In this document: piece by piece, positions 18,676 to 26,845 of the stretch
Position numbering within the stretch: position 1 is the stretch's first letter
How the letters are laid out: each line of letters opens with the position of its first letter
Assembly: GCA_018699935.1 (NCBI GenBank)
Contig: JABISF010000036.1
Span: forward strand, 1 to 64,000
Length of the DNA stretch: 64,000 bases
Source: Flavobacteriaceae bacterium
Lineage (GTDB): Bacteria > Bacteroidota > Bacteroidia > Flavobacteriales > Flavobacteriaceae
Direction of reading: 5' to 3'
Translations under genes and position numbers: made by a program
Notes under the pieces: model-generated
Told to the model about the DNA's origin: nothing
The model's input: the letters and a program-made list of their open reading frames with translations, nothing else
The model's database searches: none

Positions 18676-19101
18676 TTAAAAAGGTAAGTCATCCTCTTCA
18701 AGAGGGGGATCTTCAACTTTAGGAGCCGATGTGCTGGCAGCTGCTGAAGTTATTTTATCGTTTTGCGTATTACTCAAAAAAGTAAATTCATTAACAAGTA
18801 CTTCCGTGGTGTAGCGATCATTTCCATCTTCGGCGGTCCATTTTCTGGTTTTGATACGTCCCTCCACATACACTTTGTCTCCCTTTTTGACATATTTTTC
18901 AAAGATTTCAGCAACTTTATTCCGCACTACAATGTTGTGCCACTCGGTATTGCTTACTTTTTCTCCAGTAGATTTATTTACATAGCTTTCATTGGTGGCG
19001 AGGGGAAATCTACCAATACTGCCCCCTCCATCGAAATAATGCATCTTCACATTGTCGCCAAGGTGTCCGATTAACATCACTTTGTTTAAAGTTCCGGTCA
19101 T
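18676..19101 (-). CDS. ssb: Single-stranded DNA-binding protein
   Basis: The 141-residue protein has an N-terminal OB fold (MTGTLNKVMLIGHLGDNVKMHYF, ATNESYVNKSTGE, EWHNIVVRNKVAEIFEKYV, GRIKTRKW) and a flexible tail ending in the acidic tip EEDDLPF, which recruits other DNA-repair and replication proteins. It is shorter than enterobacterial SSB because of a reduced linker. It lies between mutY and gldE in the conserved flavobacterial order. Confidence 0.95.
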   Translation of the reverse strand: MTGTLNKVMLIGHLGDNVKMHYFDGGGSIGRFPLATNESYVNKSTGEKVSNTEWHNIVVRNKVAEIFEKYVKKGDKVYVEGRIKTRKWTAEDGNDRYTTEVLVNEFTFLSNTQNDKITSAAASTSAPKVEDPPLEEDDLPF

Positions 19102-19142
19102 AGTAATAGATATTAGGATTATTATTGAGTAAATTTAAAAAA

Positions 19143-20195
19143 TCAAGGCGTACGGAGGAAAAAATTTTCGATAAAATTTTGAATCACGACAGGAACTGCT
19201 TTGGTTGTTAATTGTTCCCAAGGCATCCCCTCCTCCAAAGAAGTGTTCAATTGTATTGTCCAAAAGGTGATATAAAGCTGTTGGTGGGAAAGCTTGTGCA
19301 GGATTGGGCTGGGATTCCATCGTTTCCAGGGGTAATTCCATTCGCTGAAGGTTTCTTGATAGGCCGTCGTTTTTTGGAGTGCGCTTGAAGATTTGATGGT
19401 TTGGGTGGTCTCTACCAACGGAAACTCAAACAATTGCTCCCAAATATCTTTGGCCGTTCTTTGTTGCAATAGATAGTGAGAATTGGAATCGGATACGACC
19501 AAATAATTAAAATACCGCTTTCTTACTTTGGTGGTTTTGGCTTTGAAAGGAAGCTGGTCAATTTTTTGTTGATTGAAAGCCACGCATTGCCTCTGAAAAG
19601 GACAACGTCCACAATCCGGATTTTTGGGGGTACACAAAACGGCACCAAATTCCATCAAGGCTTGGTTGAACGTGCCGGGTTGTTGTGTGTCCATCAACCG
19701 ATTGGCCAAGGTTTTAAACTCTTTAAAAGCATTGCTGTGATCTATAGGCGTGAAAATACCAAAACAACGGGAAAGCAAACGATAGACATTTCCATCCACC
19801 ACAGCCTCGGGCAAATCAAAACAGATGGAACCTATGGCACTTGCGGTATAGTCACCCACCCCTTTGAGTTCCTTAAGCGCTTTAAAGTGGCTTGGAAATA
19901 CGCCGTCGTATTGATCCACCACCTGTTGGGCAGTGGCGTGTAAATTTCGTGCCCTTGAGTAATAGCCCAGACCTTGCCACAGTTTGAGCACCTCATCAAG
20001 CGGTGCTGCCGCCAATTTTTCAACGGTTGGATAGGCATTCATAAAACGTTCATAATAGGGCAATCCTTGCGCTGTACGTGTTTGTTGTAAAATAATTTCG
20101 GACATCCAAATGCTGTAGGGATGGCGGGTATTTCGCCATGGAAAGTCCCGCTTATTGTTTGAATACCAATGCAGTAGTTGTTTCGTCCAGTCCAA
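19143..20195 (-). CDS. mutY: A/G-specific adenine glycosylase MutY
   Basis: The 350-residue protein excises adenine mispaired with 8-oxoguanine. Catalytic E34 lies in SEIILQQTR, the helix-hairpin-helix is LKGVGDYTA (110-118), and catalytic D134 is in VVDGNVYR. The [4Fe-4S] cluster ligands are C188, C195, C198 and C204. The C-terminal NUDIX-like domain that recognises 8-oxoG follows (about 230-345). It begins the mutY-ssb-gldE-gldD run. Confidence 0.95.
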   Translation of the reverse strand: MDWTKQLLHWYSNNKRDFPWRNTRHPYSIWMSEIILQQTRTAQGLPYYERFMNAYPTVEKLAAAPLDEVLKLWQGLGYYSRARNLHATAQQVVDQYDGVFPSHFKALKELKGVGDYTASAIGSICFDLPEAVVDGNVYRLLSRCFGIFTPIDHSNAFKEFKTLANRLMDTQQPGTFNQALMEFGAVLCTPKNPDCGRCPFQRQCVAFNQQKIDQLPFKAKTTKVRKRYFNYLVVSDSNSHYLLQQRTAKDIWEQLFEFPLVETTQTIKSSSALQKTTAYQETFSEWNYPWKRWNPSPILHKLSHQQLYITFWTIQLNTSLEEGMPWEQLTTKAVPVVIQNFIENFFLRTP

Positions 20196-20279
20196 AGAAA
20201 ATTGATTTGTATTTGTAAAATATTAAAGAACAAGTATAATATAAAAAGTTTAGACAGAGCATTTTATCATTTTTATTAA

Positions 20280-20287
20280 TATATTTG
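20280..20287 (+). promoter_or_regulatory. -7 promoter box (TATATTTG) for the HU gene
   Basis: TATATTTG fits the Bacteroidota -7 consensus TAnnTTTG exactly and lies 39 bases before the HU start. No clear -33 box was identified. Confidence 0.55.
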
Positions 20288-20326
20288 CGAGCTTAAAAAT
20301 TTTAGTACTTTAAACAAAACAAACTT

Positions 20327-20617
20327 ATGACTAAAGCAGATATCGTATCGACCATTTCCGATCAACTAGGAATAGACCGTGGTGATGTACAAGCAACTGT
20401 TGAACGATTTATGAAAGAAGTAAAAACATCTCTGGAAAAAGGAGAAAACGTTTACTTAAGAGGTTTTGGAAGTTTTATCATCAAAACAAGAGCCGAAAAA
20501 ACAGGACGTAACATTTCAAAAAATGTTGCGGTCAAAATTCCGGCACACAATATTCCTGCCTTTAAACCGGCCAAGGTTTTTGTTCAAGGCGTGAAATCCA
20601 AAGTACCCGTATCTTAA
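20327..20617 (+). CDS. HU/IHF-family DNA-binding protein
   Basis: The 96-residue protein has the full HU fold: MTKADIVSTISDQLGI, the central LEKGENVYLRGFGSF and the DNA-binding beta arm around RNISKNVAVKIPAHNIPAFKPA. The arm carries the intercalating Pro region. A slightly longer C-terminus (VQGVKSKVPVS) is typical of the flavobacterial integration-host-factor-like form. It bends and packages DNA. It is followed by the tiny basic protein gene and RNase G on the same strand. Confidence 0.93.
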   Translation: MTKADIVSTISDQLGIDRGDVQATVERFMKEVKTSLEKGENVYLRGFGSFIIKTRAEKTGRNISKNVAVKIPAHNIPAFKPAKVFVQGVKSKVPVS

Positions 20618-20654
20618 AAAAATAGTATCTTAACATTTAAATTTAATAACGCAT

Positions 20655-20747
20655 ATGCCTAGTGGTAAAAAGAGAAAACGACACAAGGTAGCAACGCACA
20701 AGCGTAAGAAACGCCGCAGAGCTAACCGCCACAAAAAGAAAAAATAG
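20655..20747 (+). CDS. Very basic 30-residue protein, probable ribosomal protein bL38
   Basis: ATG at 20655 to TAG at 20747 encodes 30 residues beginning MPSGKKRKRHK and ending RHKKKK, with about two thirds Lys, Arg or His. Such a peptide is characteristic of RNA-binding ribosomal tails. A novel protein named bL38 was found in the Flavobacterium johnsoniae ribosome structure; assigning this gene to it rests on size, basic composition and lineage and is not proven here. It lies 37 bases after the HU gene and 154 before RNase G, and gene finders easily miss it. Confidence 0.65.
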   Translation: MPSGKKRKRHKVATHKRKKRRRANRHKKKK

Positions 20748-20901
20748 TGTTGGGCAAAACACTTAAAAAATTTACCAACGTTCATTGAAAGGTAGCGCTT
20801 CCGAGAATCGGATTCCGTTACCCCAGGAAAAATCCTGAAAAAATATTGTTTAATCGGTAGTTCCTTTTATTCCAAAAGGAAGTGCCCAAAAATTAATCAG
20901 A

Positions 20902-22455
20902 GTGAATAAAGAATTGATTATCCGTTCACATTCCTCTGCTGTTGATTTCGCACTGCTCAAGGATGGAAAATTAATTGAGCTGAATAAAGAAGTGGAAGAC
21001 AATAAATTTTCTGTAGGTGACATTTTTGTTGCCAAAATCAGAAAAGCCGTTCCCGGACTAAATGCTGCATTTATCAATGTAGGACATGAAAAAGATGGTT
21101 TTTTACACTATCACGATCTTGGACCCAAATTTCCTTCCCTTCTAAAATACATTAAACAGGTAAGTACAGGTAAAAACAAAGATTTTCTATTAAAACAGTT
21201 TCAGTTTGAAAAGGACATTGACAAAGACGGCAATGTGGGAGATGTGTTATCGCCCAAACAAACCGTGTTGGTTCAAGTCATTAAAGAACCCATTTCCACC
21301 AAAGGCCCCCGATTGAGTTCGGAAATATCCTTGGCGGGAAGATTTATGGTTTTAATGCCTTTCTCAGACCGTGTTTCAATCTCACAAAAAATCGAAGATC
21401 GCGCTGAAAAGTCGCGCCTGAAAAAACTGGTTCAGAGCATACGACCCAAAGGTTTTGGGCTCATTATCCGAACCGTTGCCGAAGGACAAAAAGTGGCTGC
21501 ACTAGATGCAGACATTCAGCAACTGCTCACCCGATGGAAAAACCTTTCTGTTAAATTAAAACAGATCGACCAATTTCCAACCAAAGTGTTGAGCGAAATC
21601 AATCGTTCTTCAAGTATTTTACGTGATATTTTTGACGACCATTTTACAGGTATTCATGTAGATGATGCCGAAATGCAAGTGGAAATACAAGACTATCTTG
21701 AAACCATTGCACCACAAAAAAAGAACATTGTGAAGTTATATGAAAATCACCTTCCCATTTTTGAAAAATTTGGAATCGAACGGCAAATAAAAGCTGCATT
21801 TGGAACAACGGTTTCTATGCAAAAAGGTGCCTATTTGGTGATTGAGCATACCGAGGCTTTGCACGTGATTGATGTGAACAGTGGCAACCGATCCAACCGA
21901 TCGAAAAGTCAAGAAGAGACGGCCTTTGAAGTGAATATGATTGCCGCTACCGAAATCGCACGTCAATTGCGACTGCGCGACATGGGGGGCATCATTGTTG
22001 TCGATTTTATCGACCTTAATTCAAACGAAAATCGTAAAAAATTGTTCAATCATCTCACCGAAGAGATGAGCAGCGATAGAACCAAACACAAGATTCTACC
22101 GCCCAGCCGTTTTGGATTGATTCAGATAACACGCCAGCGTGTTCGTCCTGAAATGAATATCAAAACAAAAGAGCCCAATCCGAACCTTAACGGGGAAGTA
22201 GAGGCACCCATTATTTTAATGGACAAAATCAACGCAGAGCTTAGTAAAATTACTAAGAACAAGCGGAACGAAAAAGAGCACATCTATATACATGTGCATC
22301 CTTTTGTAGCCGCTTTCATTTTAGCAGGGTTTCCATCCCTCCGCCTAAAATGGTATTTTGAATACAAAAAGTGGATTCGTATTGTTCCACGCCACGCTTA
22401 CCGATATTTGGAGTTTCGTTTTCTTAATAAAGAACGAAAAATACTCCGTCCTTAA
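20902..22455 (+). CDS. rng: Ribonuclease E/G family protein
   Basis: The 517-residue protein starts at a GTG. It contains an N-terminal S1-like region (FSVGDIFVAKIRKAVPGLNAAFINVG, then KDGFLHYHDLG) and the DNase-I-like catalytic core, with magnesium Asp residues in VIDVNSG (about 321) and VVDFIDL (about 368). RNase G processes 5S or 16S rRNA precursors and decays mRNA. Downstream of HU and the ribosomal small protein it forms a small RNA/DNA housekeeping group. A terminator follows the stop. Confidence 0.93.
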   Translation: MNKELIIRSHSSAVDFALLKDGKLIELNKEVEDNKFSVGDIFVAKIRKAVPGLNAAFINVGHEKDGFLHYHDLGPKFPSLLKYIKQVSTGKNKDFLLKQFQFEKDIDKDGNVGDVLSPKQTVLVQVIKEPISTKGPRLSSEISLAGRFMVLMPFSDRVSISQKIEDRAEKSRLKKLVQSIRPKGFGLIIRTVAEGQKVAALDADIQQLLTRWKNLSVKLKQIDQFPTKVLSEINRSSSILRDIFDDHFTGIHVDDAEMQVEIQDYLETIAPQKKNIVKLYENHLPIFEKFGIERQIKAAFGTTVSMQKGAYLVIEHTEALHVIDVNSGNRSNRSKSQEETAFEVNMIAATEIARQLRLRDMGGIIVVDFIDLNSNENRKKLFNHLTEEMSSDRTKHKILPPSRFGLIQITRQRVRPEMNIKTKEPNPNLNGEVEAPIILMDKINAELSKITKNKRNEKEHIYIHVHPFVAAFILAGFPSLRLKWYFEYKKWIRIVPRHAYRYLEFRFLNKERKILRP

Positions 22456-22461
22456 AGCACT

Positions 22462-22492
22462 AAAACCGCACTTCTTGAAGTTGCGGTTTTTT
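22462..22492 (+). terminator. Rho-independent terminator of rng
   Basis: AAACCGCACTTC pairs with GAAGTTGCGGTTT (one-base bulge) around a TT loop, followed by a run of T. It begins seven bases after the rng stop and ends at the stop codon of the convergent regulator gene. Confidence 0.75.
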
Positions 22493-24034
22493 TTATGGCA
22501 TTTGATCTCTAAATTTTCTAGAAATTGGAATTTTTGTTCCCTCCGTCAAAACCAACAAAGTAGGCTGAATTTGCTTGATAAAATTCCGATTGGTAATATA
22601 GGATCGATGCGTTCGAATAAAATTGGGGGGCAACTGCTCGTCCAAATCACTGATACGACCTCTTACCAAATGATTTTTTCCATCCGATGTAAATACTCTA
22701 ATATACTTGTCATCAGCCTTGATATACATCAAATCGTTGATGTAGACTTTGGTTTTGTCTTTCAGAATAATATGATTTTTGATGACCAGATGTTTTAGTT
22801 TTTCAACTTCTTTTAAAGTGCTTTCTTTTTCGTGTTCCAAGATCGTTTTTTTGGATTTTGTCCTTTTATAAAGCCATATAAAAACCAAAACCATAAGCAA
22901 TAGCCCTCCTGCAATAGGAATCAGGGTTTGAAATTGTGTGTTTAATGACATATGTTTTTTTGCGAGTTCTTCCAACTGTTCTTGTTTTTTTTCAACATCA
23001 TTCGTTAATTCCATTTTTACTATCTGCTTTGTTTGTTCCATCCGATTGAGGGAATCCAAATGCTTTCTGGCCATTTTAAAATGAAACAGTCCTTTTTTTG
23101 AATCCCCCAAACCTTCATAACATTTTGAAAGATATTCATGGGTATTTACCAGACCCTCAGGATGCGCCTTTATGGTTTTTTATTGCAACCCTTTTTTAAA
23201 AATGGGTAATGCCTCGGCGTACCTGTCCGTATTGCTCAACAATATCGCTTTACTATGTTCATTTAAGACAAACGATTGCTTCCCAAACCAAAATGGAATT
23301 TGTTTAAAAAAAAAGGAGGCTTGATCAAAATGTTTAATCGCTTTTTTAGGTTGCTTTGTAAAAACCTCGTGATAAATTCCAATCGTTTTTTCTTTTAAGC
23401 CTTTTAAGAAACTAGATTTAGGATTTATTTTAGAATATTCATCTATGAGCTTATCTAATTTTTTTTGAGACGAAGAATCCACTTTATAATACAACCTTTG
23501 GGATTCCAAATCTATTTTTAAACTCAAAAGACGAAAACGATCTACTTCATTTAACCGTTGAACTTTTACGGCTTCAAGATGATCCTCTAATAAAGGATAT
23601 AAGTGTTTTTCTGCAGGAGAAAATAGAATGATATAGCTAATCGTCGCCAAATGAAATTGATTTTCCCAAAAAACATCAGATGTTTTTTGAAAACGATTCA
23701 ACTGTTGGAGCAAAAGTTGATGCAGTTCTTTCCTATAAGTTTTTGCTGTCCTATTTTGTTGAATTACATATAAAATAATCGCCAAAGGATTTTCTTCCTC
23801 TCTTATTTTTTCTATACGAGCGGAGTCAATAGTTCCCGTTTTCAGATATTGTATTTCTTTAAAAATAAGCTCATAGAGTAAAAAAGAACCCCCTTGAGGC
23901 ATTTTGTTTTCCAATCTTTCAATATTGTATTCATATAGGTACTCAAGCCACTGTTGCTCTTCTAAATAAGAATTAAAAGTGCCTAATATGAAAAAAACAA
24001 TCACTGCAAAGTATGCTGGTGAAATCATGCTCAT
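22493..24034 (-). pseudogene. Membrane TPR-LytTR transcriptional regulator, interrupted by one in-frame TAA
   Basis: Two same-frame segments belong to one gene. The first (24034 to 23183) encodes an N-terminal membrane segment (AYFAVIVFFILGTF) and TPR-like helices, ending FKKGLQ. A TAA at 23182-23180 interrupts it. The frame then continues without shift into KTIKAHPEGLVNTHEYLSKC, more TPR-like helix, a coiled coil, a second membrane helix (IPIAGGLLLMVLVFIWLYKR) and a C-terminal LytTR DNA-binding domain with KVYINDLMYIKADDKYIRVF and FIRTHRSYITNRNFI. The intact design would be a periplasmic TPR sensor with a cytoplasmic LytTR effector. The stop could be a real nonsense mutation, a sequencing error or read-through. 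It overlaps the upstream membrane-protein gene by four bases. Confidence 0.75.
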
Positions 24035-24669
24035 TCCTTATTGAACTGAAACGATACCTGACACAAATGCCCCCCTACTCTTAATTTCATTTGACCATTA
24101 GATGAATCACATAAATCGTCTAAATCATTGGCTTGATGATGATGACGCACTCTATCCATTTTACCGATGTAGGCTTTGGGGTCATTTATTTCATAATAAA
24201 AGCTCTTTGGGATTAAGGGTGTTTTGCATTGTTCTTTTTTAAAGTTCAGGTCGATGAACAATAGATCACCTTCCCGCTTAGGCGGGTCTATAGAGGAAAT
24301 CGAGTAAAAACTGTCTTCGGAGTTCATCAGGATAAATTCAAGTGATTTGATCTTCGTTTCCCCGTCTATAGAAACGGTGTCCGAAACTCGTGCAGAAACG
24401 ACAAAATTTTTGTCGTTTTCCAAACTTATATAGTAGGTTTGAAATCTGCTTTTATCATTGGCATCCAAAATAAAATCTGAATCAATAAATTTACAAACTG
24501 TTTCTTTCTCGCCCGGATGAAATAAGTCTCTTTCTGAAGTATCAGTCAAACAACATTTTTGGCCGGAGCTCGTGTGAGTGTTTGTACAGGGACCTTTTTT
24601 AAAATAAATCGCCAAAGCAATGGCCAATAGACCTAATCCAGTGAAAATTGTAGTAATTGTTTTTTTCAT
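24031..24669 (-). CDS. Membrane-anchored hypothetical protein with Cys/His clusters
   Basis: The 212-residue protein is not recognised. An N-terminal hydrophobic helix (about 5-22) anchors an exported domain. That domain contains KCCLTD near residue 39, a central beta-rich part, an HHH cluster (RVRHHHQAND) and further Cys in DDLCDSS and GGHLCQV. The Cys and His could form disulfides or a metal site. The gene lies 46 bases downstream of a DUF1353-like gene and overlaps the TPR-LytTR gene by four bases (ATGA), so its product may be the partner or signal source of that regulator. Confidence 0.6.
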   Translation of the reverse strand: MKKTITTIFTGLGLLAIALAIYFKKGPCTNTHTSSGQKCCLTDTSERDLFHPGEKETVCKFIDSDFILDANDKSRFQTYYISLENDKNFVVSARVSDTVSIDGETKIKSLEFILMNSEDSFYSISSIDPPKREGDLLFIDLNFKKEQCKTPLIPKSFYYEINDPKAYIGKMDRVRHHHQANDLDDLCDSSNGQMKLRVGGHLCQVSFQFNKE

Positions 24670-24715
24670 GATGATAAAATTTGAGTTGATATTGATTTTT
24701 TAAAAATGTTACTAT

Positions 24716-25186
24716 TTAATCTGAAATCCAGGAATATTCTGAAACTTCTACAGGGAGTTGCGAGGAAGTAGTCCTCCACTTTCCATAAAATCCTCCTCCG
24801 ATTCGAACGCCTAAATAATAGATTCGCCAAAACCGAAACTTTGCTTTTTTCAGCATGATCAAAAAAATTAGATCTGCTTCTTTTCTTGAAATTTTCATCG
24901 TTTGAGCATTTTTATATTGATAGATCGCATCGTGAAACATGGAGGCATAATAGGTTTTAGGTTTTTTAGTCTTAGGGTCAATCCGGCCATCCGGGGTGCC
25001 AAAAATCTTGCCTGAAATTTTCCATTTTGGCGAGCAACCGTCCCAAGCATACCCATGCTCCTGAGCTCCTTTTAAAGTAATTCTTCCATTACTTTCGATC
25101 TTAAGCCACCGATTTTCAAAATCCTTTTTCGTTAGGTTGGTCTGTATCCAATCTTCTTGGTGGTGGGTAAACTTATATATTGCCAT
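24716..25186 (-). CDS. DUF1353-like protein of unknown function
   Basis: The 156-residue protein has no signal peptide. The GYAWDGCSPKWKI motif (about 45-57) and ASMFHDAIYQY (about 81-91), followed by ISRKEADLIFLIMLKKAKF, recall the DUF1353 family. That family is found in phages and bacteria and carries a conserved WDG...P and an HD pair. The C-terminus has a short hydrophobic stretch (YYLGVRIGGGFYG). Function is unknown; the HD could be catalytic, which is speculation. It is flanked by exported or membrane proteins on the same strand, with a 140-base gap upstream that may hold a promoter. Confidence 0.55.
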   Translation of the reverse strand: MAIYKFTHHQEDWIQTNLTKKDFENRWLKIESNGRITLKGAQEHGYAWDGCSPKWKISGKIFGTPDGRIDPKTKKPKTYYASMFHDAIYQYKNAQTMKISRKEADLIFLIMLKKAKFRFWRIYYLGVRIGGGFYGKWRTTSSQLPVEVSEYSWISD

Positions 25187-25264
25187 AGTTCAAAATTTGG
25201 GATCAACAATAAAATTAATTCGGGTGCGCATGACACCTCTTAAAAATATTAATTTTTAATATAA

Positions 25265-25325
25265 TTGTCGTGTCCTATTCTTAGATCAATTTGCTTGTCG
25301 ATGGAACTAATTGTGCTTGTTGTCG
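25265..25325 (-). promoter_or_regulatory. Gap with three CGACAA elements
   Basis: On the minus strand CGACAA occurs three times (plus-strand TTGTCG at 25265, 25295 and 25320). The first is in the context CACGACAATT, which shares CACGACA with the direct repeats at 26280-26313. Spacings are 30 and 25 bases, not the 21 of the main site, so a regulator site is only a possibility. The region precedes the DUF1353-like gene. Confidence 0.25.
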
Positions 25326-25326
25326 T

Positions 25327-25653
25327 TTAAGTAGGACTAGTGGTATTTAACTCATCTTTAAAAGAAGAAGAAAGGAAAAAATCTTTTTTATTTTCCTTGA
25401 CAAATTTTCTAGTTGCATCGGTCATTTCTTGTATAAGTAACAAAGGGACTTCTTTTTTTAACAGAAATTCTTTACAAAAAAAAGCGTTCTTTTTTGTAGA
25501 AGCACAAATGGTAAACTTCTTTTCTCTCGCATCGTATTTATATTCATATTGGATTCCCAAAATGTCAACAGTGAAGTCTTGGGCGTATGTTGTTATAGAA
25601 ATACAACTTGTAAAAACTATTAAAAAGAAATTTTTGTTTTTCAAAGGAATCAT
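25327..25653 (-). CDS. Small exported hypothetical protein
   Basis: The 108-residue protein has a signal peptide (1-24, ending ITTYAQ). The mature part starts FTVDILGIQYEYKY, contains two Cys (FTICAS and FFCKEF) that could form one disulfide, and ends in a Ser/Thr-rich tail. No family is recognised. It lies 15 bases after the lipoprotein gene and is probably co-transcribed with it. The opposite strand is open over the same stretch but lacks a credible product. Confidence 0.55.
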   Translation of the reverse strand: MIPLKNKNFFLIVFTSCISITTYAQDFTVDILGIQYEYKYDAREKKFTICASTKKNAFFCKEFLLKKEVPLLLIQEMTDATRKFVKENKKDFFLSSSFKDELNTTSPT

Positions 25654-25668
25654 TTTAATCTTCCATGT

Positions 25669-26220
25669 TTAATTACAATATGAACATGTTGGTTTTTCTC
25701 CTACTCCATTCCAAAGCGCCTCTACAGCTTGCTTAAAACTTTGGCAATAGGTAGCTACTGCCTCTGCTCCTCCAGCACATAAATAGGCATAAGCCGCCTG
25801 ACAATGAGCATCCAACTGAATATCGGGAGAAGCTCTTTCATACGCTTCATTACATCCTGCGTTTGCAACTGCATCGCCTTGAGTTTCTTTCTTTTCAAAA
25901 ACATCCGGATAACCAGCATAAAAGATATATGATTTACCTGCTTCGGGCTGAAATCCCGTAAATCCAGTAGAATAGGCATCGTAATCGTTTAAATCTGTGT
26001 TTCCTGAGGCATCGTCAGTCCATAAGGAAACACCGTTCGGGTTTATTTCTCCTTCGATTGTGATTTTTCCATCAGGAGCTACTTTCACGGGCTCAAAAGA
26101 ATTACTGCTTACTTCCACTTCAAAATTCCATGGATTATTTATTGTTAGCATAAACTGATTTGATTCTTTAGAACAAGAAAAAGAACAGATAATGAGAATA
26201 AAAATAAAGTGTTTTTTCAT
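25669..26220 (-). CDS. Hypothetical lipoprotein with six-Cys C-terminus
   Basis: The 183-residue lipoprotein has its lipobox at CSFSC (Cys16). The first half (NNPWNFEVEVSSNSFEPVKV onward) is beta-rich; the last 65 residues carry six Cys in an Ala-rich helical stretch (AGCNEAYERA, DAHCQAAYAYLCAGG, TYCQSF, TCSYCN), consistent with three disulfides. No family is recognised. It is the first gene of the minus-strand island operon and has the tandem direct repeat 60-93 bases upstream of its start, so it is the most likely direct target of the LytTR regulator. Confidence 0.6.
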   Translation of the reverse strand: MKKHFIFILIICSFSCSKESNQFMLTINNPWNFEVEVSSNSFEPVKVAPDGKITIEGEINPNGVSLWTDDASGNTDLNDYDAYSTGFTGFQPEAGKSYIFYAGYPDVFEKKETQGDAVANAGCNEAYERASPDIQLDAHCQAAYAYLCAGGAEAVATYCQSFKQAVEALWNGVGEKPTCSYCN

Positions 26221-26279
26221 GATATAAGATTTTTTGGTTCACCCCAAAACTATTCGGCTTTTAAGGTGTTTTCCAAAAA

Positions 26280-26313
26280 AATGTCGTGAATGACATAATA
26301 AATGTCGTGAATG
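26280..26313. repeat. Tandem 13-bp direct repeat, probable LytTR operator
   Basis: AATGTCGTGAATG occurs at 26280-26292 and again, identically, at 26301-26313. Start-to-start spacing is 21 bases, two helical turns. LytTR dimers are known to bind two direct half-sites with about this period. The repeat lies upstream of the minus-strand operon that encodes a LytTR protein and also about 40 bases before recX on the plus strand. It was not seen elsewhere in the window. Confidence 0.6.
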
Positions 26314-26353
26314 GTAACTTCATTTTCTAAACGGTATTTTTTATCTTCGGCAA

Positions 26354-26830
26354 GTGCAAAAAAAATCATCCTTTACCGTCGCTGAGGTGCAAAAAAAATT
26401 GGAGCACTATTGTGCCTACCAAGAGCGATGTCATTGGGAAGTCGAGCAAAAATTAAAAAGCTATGGAATGATCCCCGAGGCAAGGGAAGTCATCTTGACC
26501 CAACTGATCCAAGACAATTTTTTGAACGAAACCCGTTTTGCGCAAAGTTTTGCTCGGGGCAAGTTTCGAATCAAAAATTGGGGAAAACAACGTATTGTTC
26601 GTGAACTCAAAGCCCGATACATTTCCGATTTTAACATTAAAATTGCACTTAAAGAAATTCCCGAACAGGAGTACAACACCGCTTTTTGGAACTTGTTTCA
26701 AAAGAAAAAGTTAGCGGTTAATCACTTACCGATTGAACAACAAAAGAAAAAAATTGCTGCATTGCTCCTTTACAGAGGTTGGGAAAGCGAAAAAGTGTAT
26801 GAAGCACTCACTTCTATCTCACAAAAATAA
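26354..26830 (+). CDS. recX: Regulatory protein RecX
   Basis: The 158-residue protein starts at a GTG and is made of three-helix RecX repeats: YCAYQERCHWEVEQKLKSYG, LIQDNFLNETRFAQSFARGK, then NWGKQRIVRELKARYIS and the last repeat IAALLLYRGWESEKVYEAL. RecX modulates RecA filaments. A TATCTTCG box (-7-like) sits directly upstream at 26342. It converges with the BtuB-like receptor gene. Confidence 0.92.
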   Translation: MQKKSSFTVAEVQKKLEHYCAYQERCHWEVEQKLKSYGMIPEAREVILTQLIQDNFLNETRFAQSFARGKFRIKNWGKQRIVRELKARYISDFNIKIALKEIPEQEYNTAFWNLFQKKKLAVNHLPIEQQKKKIAALLLYRGWESEKVYEALTSISQK

Positions 26831-26845
26831 GGGGCGTAGCGTCGC

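Noticed and set aside
25340..25672. 110-codon plus-strand frame opposite the small exported protein
   Set aside because: The minus-strand product has a clean signal peptide and fits the operon; the plus product has none of this.
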